Source: Desulfurellaceae bacterium bin18 (GTDB taxonomy: Bacteria > Desulfobacterota > Binatia > Bin18). From it: a stretch of DNA of 64,000 nt. A program made the translations under genes and the position numbers. A model generated the notes under the pieces. It was given only the letters and a program-made list of their open reading frames with translations, had not been told where the DNA came from and ran no database searches. The DNA is taken from NCBI GenBank assembly GCA_002238415.1, contig MPMI01000008.1, positions 1 through 64,000 of the forward strand. The letters are read 5' to 3'. Positions 43,502 to 50,785 of this stretch are shown here, one piece after another. Position 1 is the first letter of the stretch; every line of letters begins with the position of its first letter.

Positions 43502-44017
43502 CTAGGCGGCTTTTCTCCGGCTTCGCGTCGTCTTGGCAGCTTTCGCGGTCGCGCGCTTTTTGGTGCTCCGTTTGGCCTTGGCTTTGGTCCGCTTCTTTTT
43601 GGCCTCATCGACCATCAACTGAATCGTCCGCCAGTCCAGCACATGGGCGATATTACCGTTCTCGTCGTGGAAACCGACCGGCCCATAGACGTTGGCCAGA
43701 TAGATGGTATCAACCGGATGTGAGGTGGCTTCATGCACCGCCCCGGCCGGCTCATACACCCAATCCCCGGCCCGCGCAGACCCGCCCCGATAGTCGAAGC
43801 CCCCGGAGATGACATAGAAATCAGCCGCACCCAGATGCGTATGGGGCGGGTTCACCTGGCCCTTGTCGGCCTTGATGAGCGCGCTCCAGGCTCCTGTCTC
43901 TTTACTGATCCGCAGCACCTTGAACTGATTCCCGTCGCCGCTCTGAATCCACTCTTCTGCATCGGTCCGCACCAGGGCCGCATCCAACGCATCAAATACT
44001 TGTTTCGCTTTTGCCAT
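43502..44017 (-). CDS. Cupin protein (dihydroxyacetophenone-dioxygenase-like) with a basic tail
   Basis: A 171-residue protein. NPPHTHLGAADFYVISGGF (about 56-74) and GDWVYEPAGAVHEATSHPVD (about 83-102) are the two cupin motifs with His ligands, in the style of the 2,4'-dihydroxyacetophenone dioxygenase group. The last 35 residues are Lys/Arg/Ala-rich (KRTKAKAKRSTKKRATAKAA) and unlike the fold, like a histone-type tail. It may act with the monooxygenase downstream in aromatic ketone breakdown. ATG 44017, ribosome site AAAGGAGGGACTC. Confidence 0.82.
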   Translation of the reverse strand: MAKAKQVFDALDAALVRTDAEEWIQSGDGNQFKVLRISKETGAWSALIKADKGQVNPPHTHLGAADFYVISGGFDYRGGSARAGDWVYEPAGAVHEATSHPVDTIYLANVYGPVGFHDENGNIAHVLDWRTIQLMVDEAKKKRTKAKAKRSTKKRATAKAAKTTRSRRKAA

Positions 44018-44075
44018 TCCGAGTCCCTCCTTTTACTATCAATTCAATCGACTATTGTAGTCAGGCCGGGCAAAA

Positions 44076-45650
44076 GTGTGCAAGGGGTTGGGCAACGAGA
44101 CACGGGTCGATATTGAGCACACGCCGAACCAGGACTATAGTGGCCAGCCGGAGAACCCTGCTCGGCAACCCATGGCACGAGCAGCCGACGAGCCGATGGC
44201 AGCGCCCACGATTGAGCGACATCGCACTGCAATCACGCGGACCGACCTCTCCCGTCCGGTCCGTCTCGCCCTTGAGGACGGCCTGATCACCCCGGAGACG
44301 AGCGTCTTTGATTATGGCTGCGGGCGGGGCACGGATATTCTGCATCTCAGACATCGGCAGATTCCCTGCCAGGGCTGGGACCCGGCCTATTTCCCGGACA
44401 CCGAGCGAACGCCGGCCGATATTGTGAATCTGGGCTATGTGGTCAACGTGATCGAAAACCCAGGCGAGCGCACCGACGCCCTCCGCCGGGCCTGGGCACT
44501 GACCCGAACAGTGCTGATCGTGTCCGCCCGCCTCAGCCTCGAAGCGGCGCTCGATACGCTGACCCCCCATACCGACGGGGGCATTACCCGCCGCGGGACC
44601 TTCCAGAAATTTTTTGAACAGCAGGAACTCCGCGAGTGGATTGACGCCGTGCTCGGCGCTTCGAGCGTGCCGGCCGGACCGGGGATTTTCTATGTGTTTC
44701 GGGACCCGCAGCAACGCCAGTCTTTTGCCGCCTCGCGCTATCGCCGCCGGTTTACGGTGCCGCGCCAGCGTCTCAGCGAGGTCCTGTTCGAGCAGCATAA
44801 AGATATCCTGGAGCCGCTGATCGAATTTCTGACGGCCCGGGGTCGCTTACCGGAGGACACGGAGCTGCCCGAGGCGGAAGACATTTGTCAGGCATTAGGC
44901 AGTCTCAAACAGGCCTATGGCGTCATCCGGCGCGTCACCGGTGATGAAGAGTGGAATACCATTCGGGCCGAGCGACAGCAGGATGTTCTCCTCTATGTCG
45001 CGCTCTCACGCTTTGAGGGACGTCCGCGCTTCACCCAGCTCCCGCGCGATTTACAGCGTGACGTGCGCGCGTTTTTCTCGTCCTATCGCCGCGCCTGCGC
45101 GCTGGCCGACGATCTGCTGTTTTCCGCGGGCGACCGAGCTGCGGTCGATCAGGCCTGCCGGAGCACCGCGGTCGGCAAACTGACGCGCCAAGCCCTATAC
45201 GTACACGAATCCGCCCTGCCTCAACTCCCGCCCATCCTGCGCGCCTTTGAGGGGTGTGCGCGGGCGTATATCGGAGTGGTGGAGGGCGCGAATATCATCA
45301 AGCTGCACCGCGACCAGCCCCAGGTCTCTTATCTTTCGTACCCGGACTTCGAGTGCGACCCGCACCCCGCCCTGGTCAGCTCTCTGCTCGTGCCCTTGCA
45401 AACCTTCAAGATTCGCTACCGCACCTACCGGGATTCGTCCAACCCGCCGATTCTGCACCGCAAAGAAACATTTATTTCTACCGCCCATCCCCTGTATGAA
45501 AAATTCGCCCGCCTGACACGCCAGGAGGAGAAAAAGGGACTGTACGAAAGGCCCGAGTTGATCGGCACCCGAGAAGGCTGGCAGGTCGCCCTGGCCGCCC
45601 GCGGCCTCCGCTTGGCCGGACACCGGCTGATGCGCAAGGCTGCGCGTTAG
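44076..45650 (+). CDS. DNA phosphorothioation-associated putative methyltransferase
   Basis: A frame of up to 524 residues. IERHRTAITRTDLSRPVRLA (about 46-65), VFDYGCGRGTDIL (SAM-binding loop, about 77-89) and ADIVNLGYVVNVIENPGER (about 113-131) match the family annotated as DNA phosphorothioation-associated putative methyltransferase (TIGR04096), usually found beside dnd genes. The C-terminal 350 residues are the family-specific region. No dndA-E, dndF-H or ssp genes are in the window. The start is uncertain: ATG 44172 or 44196 are as likely as 44076, and none has a good ribosome site. It begins the accessory island; its function is not established in general. Confidence 0.82.
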   Translation: MCKGLGNETRVDIEHTPNQDYSGQPENPARQPMARAADEPMAAPTIERHRTAITRTDLSRPVRLALEDGLITPETSVFDYGCGRGTDILHLRHRQIPCQGWDPAYFPDTERTPADIVNLGYVVNVIENPGERTDALRRAWALTRTVLIVSARLSLEAALDTLTPHTDGGITRRGTFQKFFEQQELREWIDAVLGASSVPAGPGIFYVFRDPQQRQSFAASRYRRRFTVPRQRLSEVLFEQHKDILEPLIEFLTARGRLPEDTELPEAEDICQALGSLKQAYGVIRRVTGDEEWNTIRAERQQDVLLYVALSRFEGRPRFTQLPRDLQRDVRAFFSSYRRACALADDLLFSAGDRAAVDQACRSTAVGKLTRQALYVHESALPQLPPILRAFEGCARAYIGVVEGANIIKLHRDQPQVSYLSYPDFECDPHPALVSSLLVPLQTFKIRYRTYRDSSNPPILHRKETFISTAHPLYEKFARLTRQEEKKGLYERPELIGTREGWQVALAARGLRLAGHRLMRKAAR

Positions 45651-45673
45651 GCTGGCTCACACTTTGCCGGCAA

Positions 45674-45886
45674 TCAGGATGACGACCGCCATGTCTGCGG
45701 GTTACCACGTTCCTTACGAGCCTCGGCTATATCGGCGAGGGTGTCTTGCATAATCTCGTCCTCGGAACGACCGGCGTCTTCGGACGAGGGTTTGATCTGC
45801 GCCAGGATGGACGAAATACGGTCGGCGGCAGCATTGCGGTCCACTACACCCTTAATAGTCGATTCATTCATTCGGGCTTGGCTCAT
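45674..45886 (-). CDS. Small hypothetical protein next to an antitoxin gene
   Basis: A 70-residue acidic protein; the likely start is either ATG 45886 or 45871. It ends in a helix-rich part (DEIMQDTLADIAEARKER). It lies 18 bp downstream of the CopG/BrnA-like gene, so the two may be cotranscribed, in the place a toxin or second antitoxin might occupy. No family recognised. Confidence 0.5.
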   Translation of the reverse strand: MSQARMNESTIKGVVDRNAAADRISSILAQIKPSSEDAGRSEDEIMQDTLADIAEARKERGNPQTWRSSS

Positions 45887-45904
45887 ATAAAAACGGTCGT
45901 CTGA

Positions 45905-46144
45905 CTAGCCGGCCTTGTGGACCGCCTGTTCGAGGCGTTCTGCCAACCATAGCTTGATAATGGATTGACGGGTGACACCGATTCGCGCCGCTTCTTTATC
46001 GAGCGAGGCTATCATCCACACGGGGAAATCGACATTGACTCTTCTCTGGCGCTGATTCGGACGCCGTGCGGTTGTCAGGTCCAAATCCTGGGCAATATCG
46101 ACCGCTCCATCGTCGAATTTCTTATCGAACTCTTTAGCTTTCAT
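45905..46144 (-). CDS. BrnA/CopG-like ribbon-helix-helix antitoxin
   Basis: A 79-residue protein starting MKAKEFDKKFDDG with ARRPNQRQRRVNVDFPVWMI (about 27-46) and DKEAARIGVTRQSIIKLWLA (about 49-68). This is the CopG-type DNA-binding ribbon-helix-helix of the BrnA antitoxin group. The usual BrnT toxin is not adjacent, so it looks orphaned. The start at 46144 is preferred over 46192. It is divergent from the PIN toxin with a 76-bp gap. Confidence 0.78.
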   Translation of the reverse strand: MKAKEFDKKFDDGAVDIAQDLDLTTARRPNQRQRRVNVDFPVWMIASLDKEAARIGVTRQSIIKLWLAERLEQAVHKAG

Positions 46145-46220
46145 AGATAAGGACCTCTGCTCTACGGGACCTGCGTATCGAGATATAGACATCTTATAGG
46201 ATGTTTCATATTATGTCATC

Positions 46221-46640
46221 ATGAGATTGGTGCTGGACACCAACATAATTGTCGCTGCTTTTCGGAGCCGTCGGGGGGCGAGTAATGCGCTCCTCAGACT
46301 GATTGAGACACAACGCGCGACGCTCCTGTGCTCTACGGCTCTCTTCCTAGAATATGAGGCGGTCCTGAGCCGTGCAGAAACCCGCGTGGCCACGGGTCAC
46401 CGGCTCGACGACGTTGCAAGGATCATGAACGCCCTTGCTGCCCTGAGCGAGCCAGTTGACATATCGTTCCGGCTCCGACCGATGTTGCGCGACGCTGACG
46501 ACGAAATGGTTCTGGAAACAGCCCTGAACGGGCATGCCGACGCCATCGTAACGCATAACGTCAAGGATTTCGGACCAGCGCACTCATTTGGGATTGAGAT
46601 TACAACCCCTGGTAACATTGTAAGGAGATTGAGCAGATGA
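46221..46640 (+). CDS. PIN-domain toxin
   Basis: A 139-residue PIN ribonuclease of the putative-toxin subfamily. LDTNIIVAAF (residues 4-13) has the first acidic residue, LEYEAVLSRAET the Glu, and RDADDEMVLETALNG (about 90-104) with THNVKDFGPA (about 111-120) the rest of the acidic cluster. It cleaves RNA. The stop overlaps the start of the partner antitoxin gene (ATGA). The toxin-first order is unusual but known. Confidence 0.88.
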   Translation: MRLVLDTNIIVAAFRSRRGASNALLRLIETQRATLLCSTALFLEYEAVLSRAETRVATGHRLDDVARIMNALAALSEPVDISFRLRPMLRDADDEMVLETALNGHADAIVTHNVKDFGPAHSFGIEITTPGNIVRRLSR

Positions 46641-46900
46641 CTGACACCCGCCGCTACAAGTATCCGTTGCAATTGCCAATATCACTAAAAGATACGGCGA
46701 CACGTCTCGCCAGGGAGGACGGCGTCTCGCTCAATCAATGGATTGTCGCCGCCGTTGCCCAGAAGGTCGGCGCCGTCGAGACTGCGGAGGCTTTTCTCCG
46801 GAAGCGCGCGGCAGATGCGGTCGAGAGCGATCTGACGCACTATCTCGACAAGGCCCCGGACTTGCCGCCTGATCCAGAGGATGAGTTGCTGCGCGAGTGA
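46637..46900 (+). CDS. HicB/Arc-type antitoxin partner of the PIN toxin
   Basis: An 87-residue protein with YKYPLQLPISLKDTATRLAR (about 7-26) and GVSLNQWIVAAVAQKVGAVE (about 30-49), the ribbon-helix-helix of the HicB C-terminal/Arc group. It has an acidic Pro-rich tail likely to bind the toxin. It overlaps the PIN gene by four bases, so the pair forms one TA operon. Confidence 0.82.
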   Translation: MTDTRRYKYPLQLPISLKDTATRLAREDGVSLNQWIVAAVAQKVGAVETAEAFLRKRAADAVESDLTHYLDKAPDLPPDPEDELLRE

Positions 46901-46977
46901 TGAAGACGTAGAACCTCCTCCAAGATGGGGATGGCTGAAGGTTCGTATAGAACAAATCACGATGCTGTGTAGCCGCC

Positions 46978-47053
46978 CGTTATTCCGGCGAAAGCAGGCA
47001 TCCAGGCCCCCGGCCCCCGGCCTCTGGATGCCGGATCATGTCCGGCATGACGA
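46978..47053. repeat. Intergenic palindrome of the ATTCCGGCGAAAG type
   Basis: TTATTCCGGCGAAAGCAGGCATCCAG pairs with CTGGATGCCGGATCATGTCCGGCATGACG across a GC-rich centre. This is the intergenic extragenic-palindrome type widespread in Proteobacteria. It lies between the two TA operons; the 270-bp gap holds no gene. Confidence 0.7.
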
Positions 47054-47171
47054 GAGCCGATGCGTAAACCGTCCCGCTTCGACTCAACTTCCTCCCCTTC
47101 TGAGGAATGAGGGCAACACGTTGTCCGTACATTCGCCGTATGCTAGGTTACTGCCGAGCAGGGGGTGACTC

Positions 47172-47447
47172 ATGTCTATTGCCGAGGCCAAATCAGAACG
47201 CATTGAGGTCCGCACCACGCCGCGTATGAAAACACTGCTGCAACGCGCGGCCACTGCTTCGCATAAGAGCGTGACAGAATTCCTGCTCGAAGCGGGCATG
47301 AGCGCCGCGGAGGACGCCCTGATAAACAGGCGATTGTTTCGGCTTGACGACGAGCAGTGGCAGATGTTTCAGGATGCGCTTGACCGCCCAGTCACCGAGA
47401 AACCTCGCTTGGCTCGACTGCTGGCCGGAAAGAGCGTGCTGGAGTGA
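47172..47447 (+). CDS. tacA: TacA-like DUF1778 antitoxin
   Basis: A 91-residue protein. SERIEVRTTPRMKTLLQRAA (about 8-27) and SVTEFLLEAGMSAAEDAL (about 34-51) are the DUF1778 ribbon-helix-helix, and FRLDDEQWQMFQDALDRP is the C-terminal part that wraps the acetyltransferase toxin. GTGA overlap with the next gene makes the pair a TacAT module. It should autoregulate the operon. Confidence 0.88.
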   Translation: MSIAEAKSERIEVRTTPRMKTLLQRAATASHKSVTEFLLEAGMSAAEDALINRRLFRLDDEQWQMFQDALDRPVTEKPRLARLLAGKSVLE

Positions 47448-47968
47448 CGGCGGAAGCCGAATCCTATTCTCCGCTTGAGAAGCTGAACGAAACCCACCGC
47501 ATCGACGCCTTTTACTGCGGAAAAGAGCCGCTTGATCGTTTCCTGAAGCGGTTTGCACTGCTCAACCAAAAGGCTGGCGGCGCGCAGACCTACGTTGTTT
47601 GTCGGGACCGTAAGCGTGTTGTCGGCTATTACAGTCTGGCAGTTGGCGCGGTTGAGCACGCCGAAGCGCCCGGCCGGGTCGGCAGGGGATTGGCCCGGCA
47701 TCCTATTCCGGTGATGCTTCTCGCCCGGCTCGCAATTGACCGGACAGAGCAGGGAAAGGGCTTGGGCAAGGCACTCCTCAAGGATGCCCTGCTCAGGACC
47801 GCTCAAGCCGCAGATATTGCCGGCATCCGGGCGCTTCTTGTCCACGCCAAGGATGATGAGGCGCGTGTCTGGTATGAGAATATGGAATTCGAGCCCAGCC
47901 CGACCGACCCCTACCATCTCTTCCTGTTGATGAAGGACCTGCGAGCACTCCTGAGCAGCAGGTCGTAG
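47444..47968 (+). CDS. tacT: TacT-like GNAT acetyltransferase toxin
   Basis: A 174-residue GNAT protein. ARLAIDRTEQGKGLGKALL (about 98-116) is the acetyl-CoA-binding motif, and RVWYENMEFEPSP (about 143-155) holds the conserved Tyr. TacT toxins acetylate the amino group of charged tRNA and stop translation. The start is GTG at 47444 inside the antitoxin stop (GTGA). Confidence 0.9.
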   Translation: MTAEAESYSPLEKLNETHRIDAFYCGKEPLDRFLKRFALLNQKAGGAQTYVVCRDRKRVVGYYSLAVGAVEHAEAPGRVGRGLARHPIPVMLLARLAIDRTEQGKGLGKALLKDALLRTAQAADIAGIRALLVHAKDDEARVWYENMEFEPSPTDPYHLFLLMKDLRALLSSRS

Positions 47969-47999
47969 GCAGATATGTCCACATAGGAGTCCAATCGCT

Positions 48000-48257
48000 A
48001 TGGCTAAGAAAAACCCGCATCTTGGCTCCACGCTTGAAAGCTTGCTCCGGGAAGACGGAACCTATGAAGACGCGAAAATTCTCATCGCCGTCAAGCTCTA
48101 TGAGATGGGTCGGTTATCCACCGGTGCAGCAGCGAAGCTTGCCGGTGTACCCAAGCCATTATTCCTGACAAAGCTGGCGGACTATGGCGTCGATACCTTC
48201 GACCTGTCGGACGAGGAGCTTCGACGAGATATGACCCATGCCCGCCGTCATCTGTAA
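48000..48257 (+). CDS. UPF0175-like protein with an antitoxin-type N-terminus
   Basis: An 85-residue protein. Residues about 27-60 (ILIAVKLYEMGRLSTGAAAK and following) match UPF0175, a small helix-turn-helix family often paired with PIN toxins. The first 25 residues (NPHLGSTLESLLREDGTYED) instead look like the N-terminus of HigA/XRE-type antitoxins. It may be a hybrid formed by recombination between antitoxin genes. No toxin is directly next to it other than TacT 31 bp upstream. Confidence 0.75.
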   Translation: MAKKNPHLGSTLESLLREDGTYEDAKILIAVKLYEMGRLSTGAAAKLAGVPKPLFLTKLADYGVDTFDLSDEELRRDMTHARRHL

Positions 48258-48271
48258 CACGTCCGTATTTA

Positions 48272-48454
48272 TTAGCTTTCCATTATCTCAACTACTGCGT
48301 CCGATAGGTAATCGAGCGCCGTGTCATTTCTGCGTTCTTCCAAAACTGTAATCAGGCGAGAGAGCCCAGCCACGAATGTATCTACGCGCTGCCATGAGTC
48401 GGCTGGCTCGGCGAATCCCGCGGCGGGCCACGAAAGACCTCGCGTGTATGCCAT
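48272..48454 (-). CDS. Possible small protein overlapping the HNH gene end
   Basis: A 60-codon frame with a protein-like acidic C-terminus (VLEERRNDTALDYLSDAVVE). It overlaps the last 73 bases of the HNH endonuclease gene in another frame. No ribosome site and no family; it could be a downstream partner or the tail of a decayed gene. Confidence 0.3.
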   Translation of the reverse strand: MAYTRGLSWPAAGFAEPADSWQRVDTFVAGLSRLITVLEERRNDTALDYLSDAVVEIMES

Positions 48455-49350
48455 TTTACGAACTCAGCTTTCGGTTTGAACTCACTACTGCGGGGATGTC
48501 GAAGCGGCGCGTTGTGACAATCCCAGAACCACCGCGTCGTATCGCTCTCACCATAGACTTTGGCAGAAATAAGCACCTTGAATCCCCCGGAGACCGGCGC
48601 CAAGCCGAGAGCACCCCTATCAAGCGCCTTGTGATGAATGCTGCATAGCGCCAACCCGTTCGGAACCTTACTCGGGCCACCGGCCGAATGCCACTTGATA
48701 TGCGCAGCCTCTAATCCGAGGAGTTCATCTTCCAGGCGAAGGTCGAATCCACACGCGGCGCAACGGCACTCGTACGCGCGGAGGACGGCGTGGCGGAAGT
48801 TCCGGTCACGCGGGCGGGCGGGGGAACGCGGCACTGTCAAGCCGTAAGGAAGGCCGGGGGACTCCTGTACCAGAAATTCAGTAGGGAAGCCGGCCGCCGT
48901 GCGGATGTCATCGTGTAACGAATAAGGAAAGTGTTCGTAGAGGAGCGCTTGGGCGGCCTGCTGCACAAGCCCAGAATCGGAGAGGAGAAGTTCATAGATT
49001 GGCTCGGGAAAACCGCCCGTTACAGCGTGTTTAACAAGCCCTCTCCGGTGTAAATCTCCTTGTCCCGTGGCGGGCAATGATTCTCTACCCGGGATTTCCC
49101 ATAGCTCGTCATTCGGCAGACGGCTGAACGGATACTCGGGATGAATCGCCTTACGGGGTGGTCCAAAGCGCTCCAGCAAATCCGTCAGCGGACGTTCAAT
49201 ATCCTGCTCGTAGCGCGCCAAGCGCTCTTCTCTCCGAGCGACCCGGCCAAGCGCGAGCAGAACCAGTAGTGGCTTATGTGGTGCGCGCTGTCCACGCGTT
49301 CGCCAAAATTTTACTTGGCCGAGCTTCTGAAGAAATTCGTTGCGCTTCAC
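48382..49350 (-). CDS. Phosphorothioated-DNA-dependent HNH restriction endonuclease (McrA-like)
   Basis: A 322-residue protein. The N-terminal half has APHKPLLVLLALGRVARRE (about 21-39) and GPPRKAIHPEYPFSRLPNDE (about 60-79), the signature of the sulfur-binding domain that reads phosphorothioated DNA. The C-terminal half is an HNH nuclease: CRCAACGF (zinc Cys pair), LLGLEAAHIKWHSAG (first His), VPNGLALCSIHHKALDRG (Asn and last His). Such type IV enzymes cut DNA carrying phosphorothioate bonds. The start is GTG 49350; upstream in-frame codons run through element copy 9 and are rejected. It shares the island with a phosphorothioation-linked methyltransferase-like gene. Confidence 0.85.
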   Translation of the reverse strand: MKRNEFLQKLGQVKFWRTRGQRAPHKPLLVLLALGRVARREERLARYEQDIERPLTDLLERFGPPRKAIHPEYPFSRLPNDELWEIPGRESLPATGQGDLHRRGLVKHAVTGGFPEPIYELLLSDSGLVQQAAQALLYEHFPYSLHDDIRTAAGFPTEFLVQESPGLPYGLTVPRSPARPRDRNFRHAVLRAYECRCAACGFDLRLEDELLGLEAAHIKWHSAGGPSKVPNGLALCSIHHKALDRGALGLAPVSGGFKVLISAKVYGESDTTRWFWDCHNAPLRHPRSSEFKPKAEFVKWHTREVFRGPPRDSPSQPTHGSA

Positions 49351-49420
49351 AATGGATAATCTATGGTCGAATTGACGCCTTACCAGCAGTCTTCTAGCAT
49401 CCGCAGCAAGCTCAATCCAC

Positions 49421-49516
49421 TTTGACACGACCGACGCAGACCTTGAAGAGGCGGTGCGGCTGATTACGGAGGTGTTGACACGGTTGGCGCGGGCCGGGCT
49501 GTGTGCTGGGTCGTAG
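49421..49516 (+). pseudogene. Gene-tail remnant, copy A
   Basis: Encodes FDTTDADLEEAVRLITEVLT and on to RLARAGLCAGS, then TAG. It looks like the C-terminal end of a larger enzyme, perhaps a PLP aminotransferase, without the rest of the gene. A second copy at 50486-50581 agrees over 80 bp with about three differences. Confidence 0.6.
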
Positions 49517-49531
49517 AAAACCCACCCCGCC
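49496..49531. repeat. Dispersed 35-bp repeat, copy 1
   Basis: The segment running from GGGCTGTGTGCTGGGTCGTA to CCACCCCGCC recurs at 50786-50821 with one difference. Its second half (AACCCACCCCG) also occurs at 54197-54207. Confidence 0.75.
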
Positions 49532-49545
49532 GCTGACGCGGCACA

Positions 49546-49597
49546 AAGAGGGAACGTGTCCAGCATCACATGTGTATTGGAGGACACGTTCCCTCTC
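49546..49597. repeat. Palindromic element copy 9
   Basis: Arms AAGAGGGAACGTGTCC (49546-49561) and GGACACGTTCCCTCTC (49582-49597), with two paired changes against consensus and only the outermost base unpaired. Centre AGCATCACATGTGTATTGGA. Intergenic, upstream of the HNH gene. Confidence 0.9.
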
Positions 49598-50027
49598 TCC
49601 CTCCCAAGACGTGTGATGTGTATTATTAGCCTGGGACGAGGGTGGTGCGTGCTCAGGCGGGCCGTCCGAAGAGGTGCTGAAGCCCCAGGCCGCGATAGCC
49701 GGCGGCCAGCTTGGCCGCGCTGTGGGTCCGCAAGCCGTGGGGGGTCTGGGCGCCCGGAAAGTGTGCCGGCCACAGGGGCGGGTGAGGGGGCCATGGATGG
49801 TCTCGACGATCGGGCTCACGCCAGAGCGCGGGGAGTGCGGGGAATGCAGGTATTGAAGACAGGCGAATGAGCGCCTATATTCCGGCTCGGAAGCAGAAGA
49901 CGCTCTGAGCGAAACGCGGGCGGCGTCTACCAGGCATAGAACGCTGTTTAACAGATGGCTGATTTTGAATTGGTGATTGGGCCATAATTGTGTCGGGGCA
50001 CCGCATACGTCGCTCCTGTCGACCATA
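49598..50027. other. Degenerate gene-poor stretch
   Basis: No supported gene. Segments near 49600-49780 (ACGTGTGATG, GCCGGCGGCCAGCTTGG, GGGCGCCCGGA) reappear in the same order near 50262-50380, so the region contains an old imperfect duplication. The open frame covering it on the minus strand has the composition of a non-coding reading. Confidence 0.5.
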
Positions 50028-50111
50028 TATGTCATCAAATGTCGTACAAAAAGACCTTTTACGGTTCAATATGTCACCAAATTGTGCACAAAAAGACACC
50101 TTGTGGTTCAA
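50028..50111. repeat. Two flush 42-bp tandem repeats, possible transposon end
   Basis: Copy 1 (50028-50069) and copy 2 (50070-50111) agree at 32 of 42 positions and share TATGTCA, CAAAT, ACAAAAAGAC and GGTTCAA blocks. They lie in an AT-rich patch (50028-50150) within GC-rich DNA. Repeated TGTCA-led sites of this spacing occur at the ends of transposons of the Tn7/Mu recombinase class. No transposase is next to it. Confidence 0.6.
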
Positions 50112-50485
50112 TAAGTTATTGATTTTATTGAATTCAGGTCGGAGACCCCCCCCTATATTTTTTTAGGGTGTTTGTGAGAGAAGAACAGCGTTTGATAACA
50201 TCCCCCCCATAGTCCCCCGCAGACACGAGAAAGCCGGGTCGCTCCCTCCTCCTCCCCGCTCGGGACGTGTGATGCATATTGCCGCGTCAGCCCAGGAAGA
50301 GGGGGGCAACGGCCACGGCGGGCCGGCGGCGAGCTTGGCGGCCAGTCGGGGCAACCAGCCCTAGGGGCTGTGGGCGCCCGGACAGGGCAAGCCTAGCCTA
50401 TCCTCGACACGCTCCTTTCTGCACCTGCAAGAGGAGAGACAATAGGGTGGCCGGTTTCATCTCAGAGTAAGTCTTCAGCCTTGGC

Positions 50486-50581
50486 TTTGACACGACCGAC
50501 GCAGACCTTGAAGAGGCGGCGCGGCTGATTACGGAGGCGTTGACACGGTTGGCGCGGGCCGGGCTACCGCGCGCGGTGTGA
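50486..50581 (+). pseudogene. Gene-tail remnant, copy B
   Basis: Encodes FDTTDADLEEAARLITEALT and on to RLARAGLPRAV, then TGA. Duplicate of the remnant at 49421-49516 with a different last few codons. The stretch 50582-50785 that follows shows no gene. Confidence 0.6.
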
Positions 50582-50785
50582 AAGACTCCACCCTCCTAAC
50601 CATGACATTGTTCAGGGGACTGCCCGCTCACTCATATTCTCTTGCGGAGCGTGAGCAGCTTGCTTACCCTAGAGGAACTATGGACTGGAAAGAGCGTATC
50701 TCTACGCCAGTGAGATGATGAAACAGGAGAAAGTGTACCCACTGACGTTGTGAGCGGTGCAAAATTTGCGGCGTTGAAGCGGGTT

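Noticed and set aside
46881-47168. 95-codon plus-strand frame between the TA operons
   Set aside because: It reads through an intergenic palindrome and has no ribosome site or family.
3-49597. CRISPR array
   Set aside because: The repeated palindromes are spread over 50 kb with no regular spacers, and no cas gene is present.
49412-50038. 208-codon minus-strand frame across palindromic element copy 9
   Set aside because: It runs through the gene-tail remnant, dispersed repeat and palindromic element in series; Pro/Ser/His-rich composition is not protein-like.
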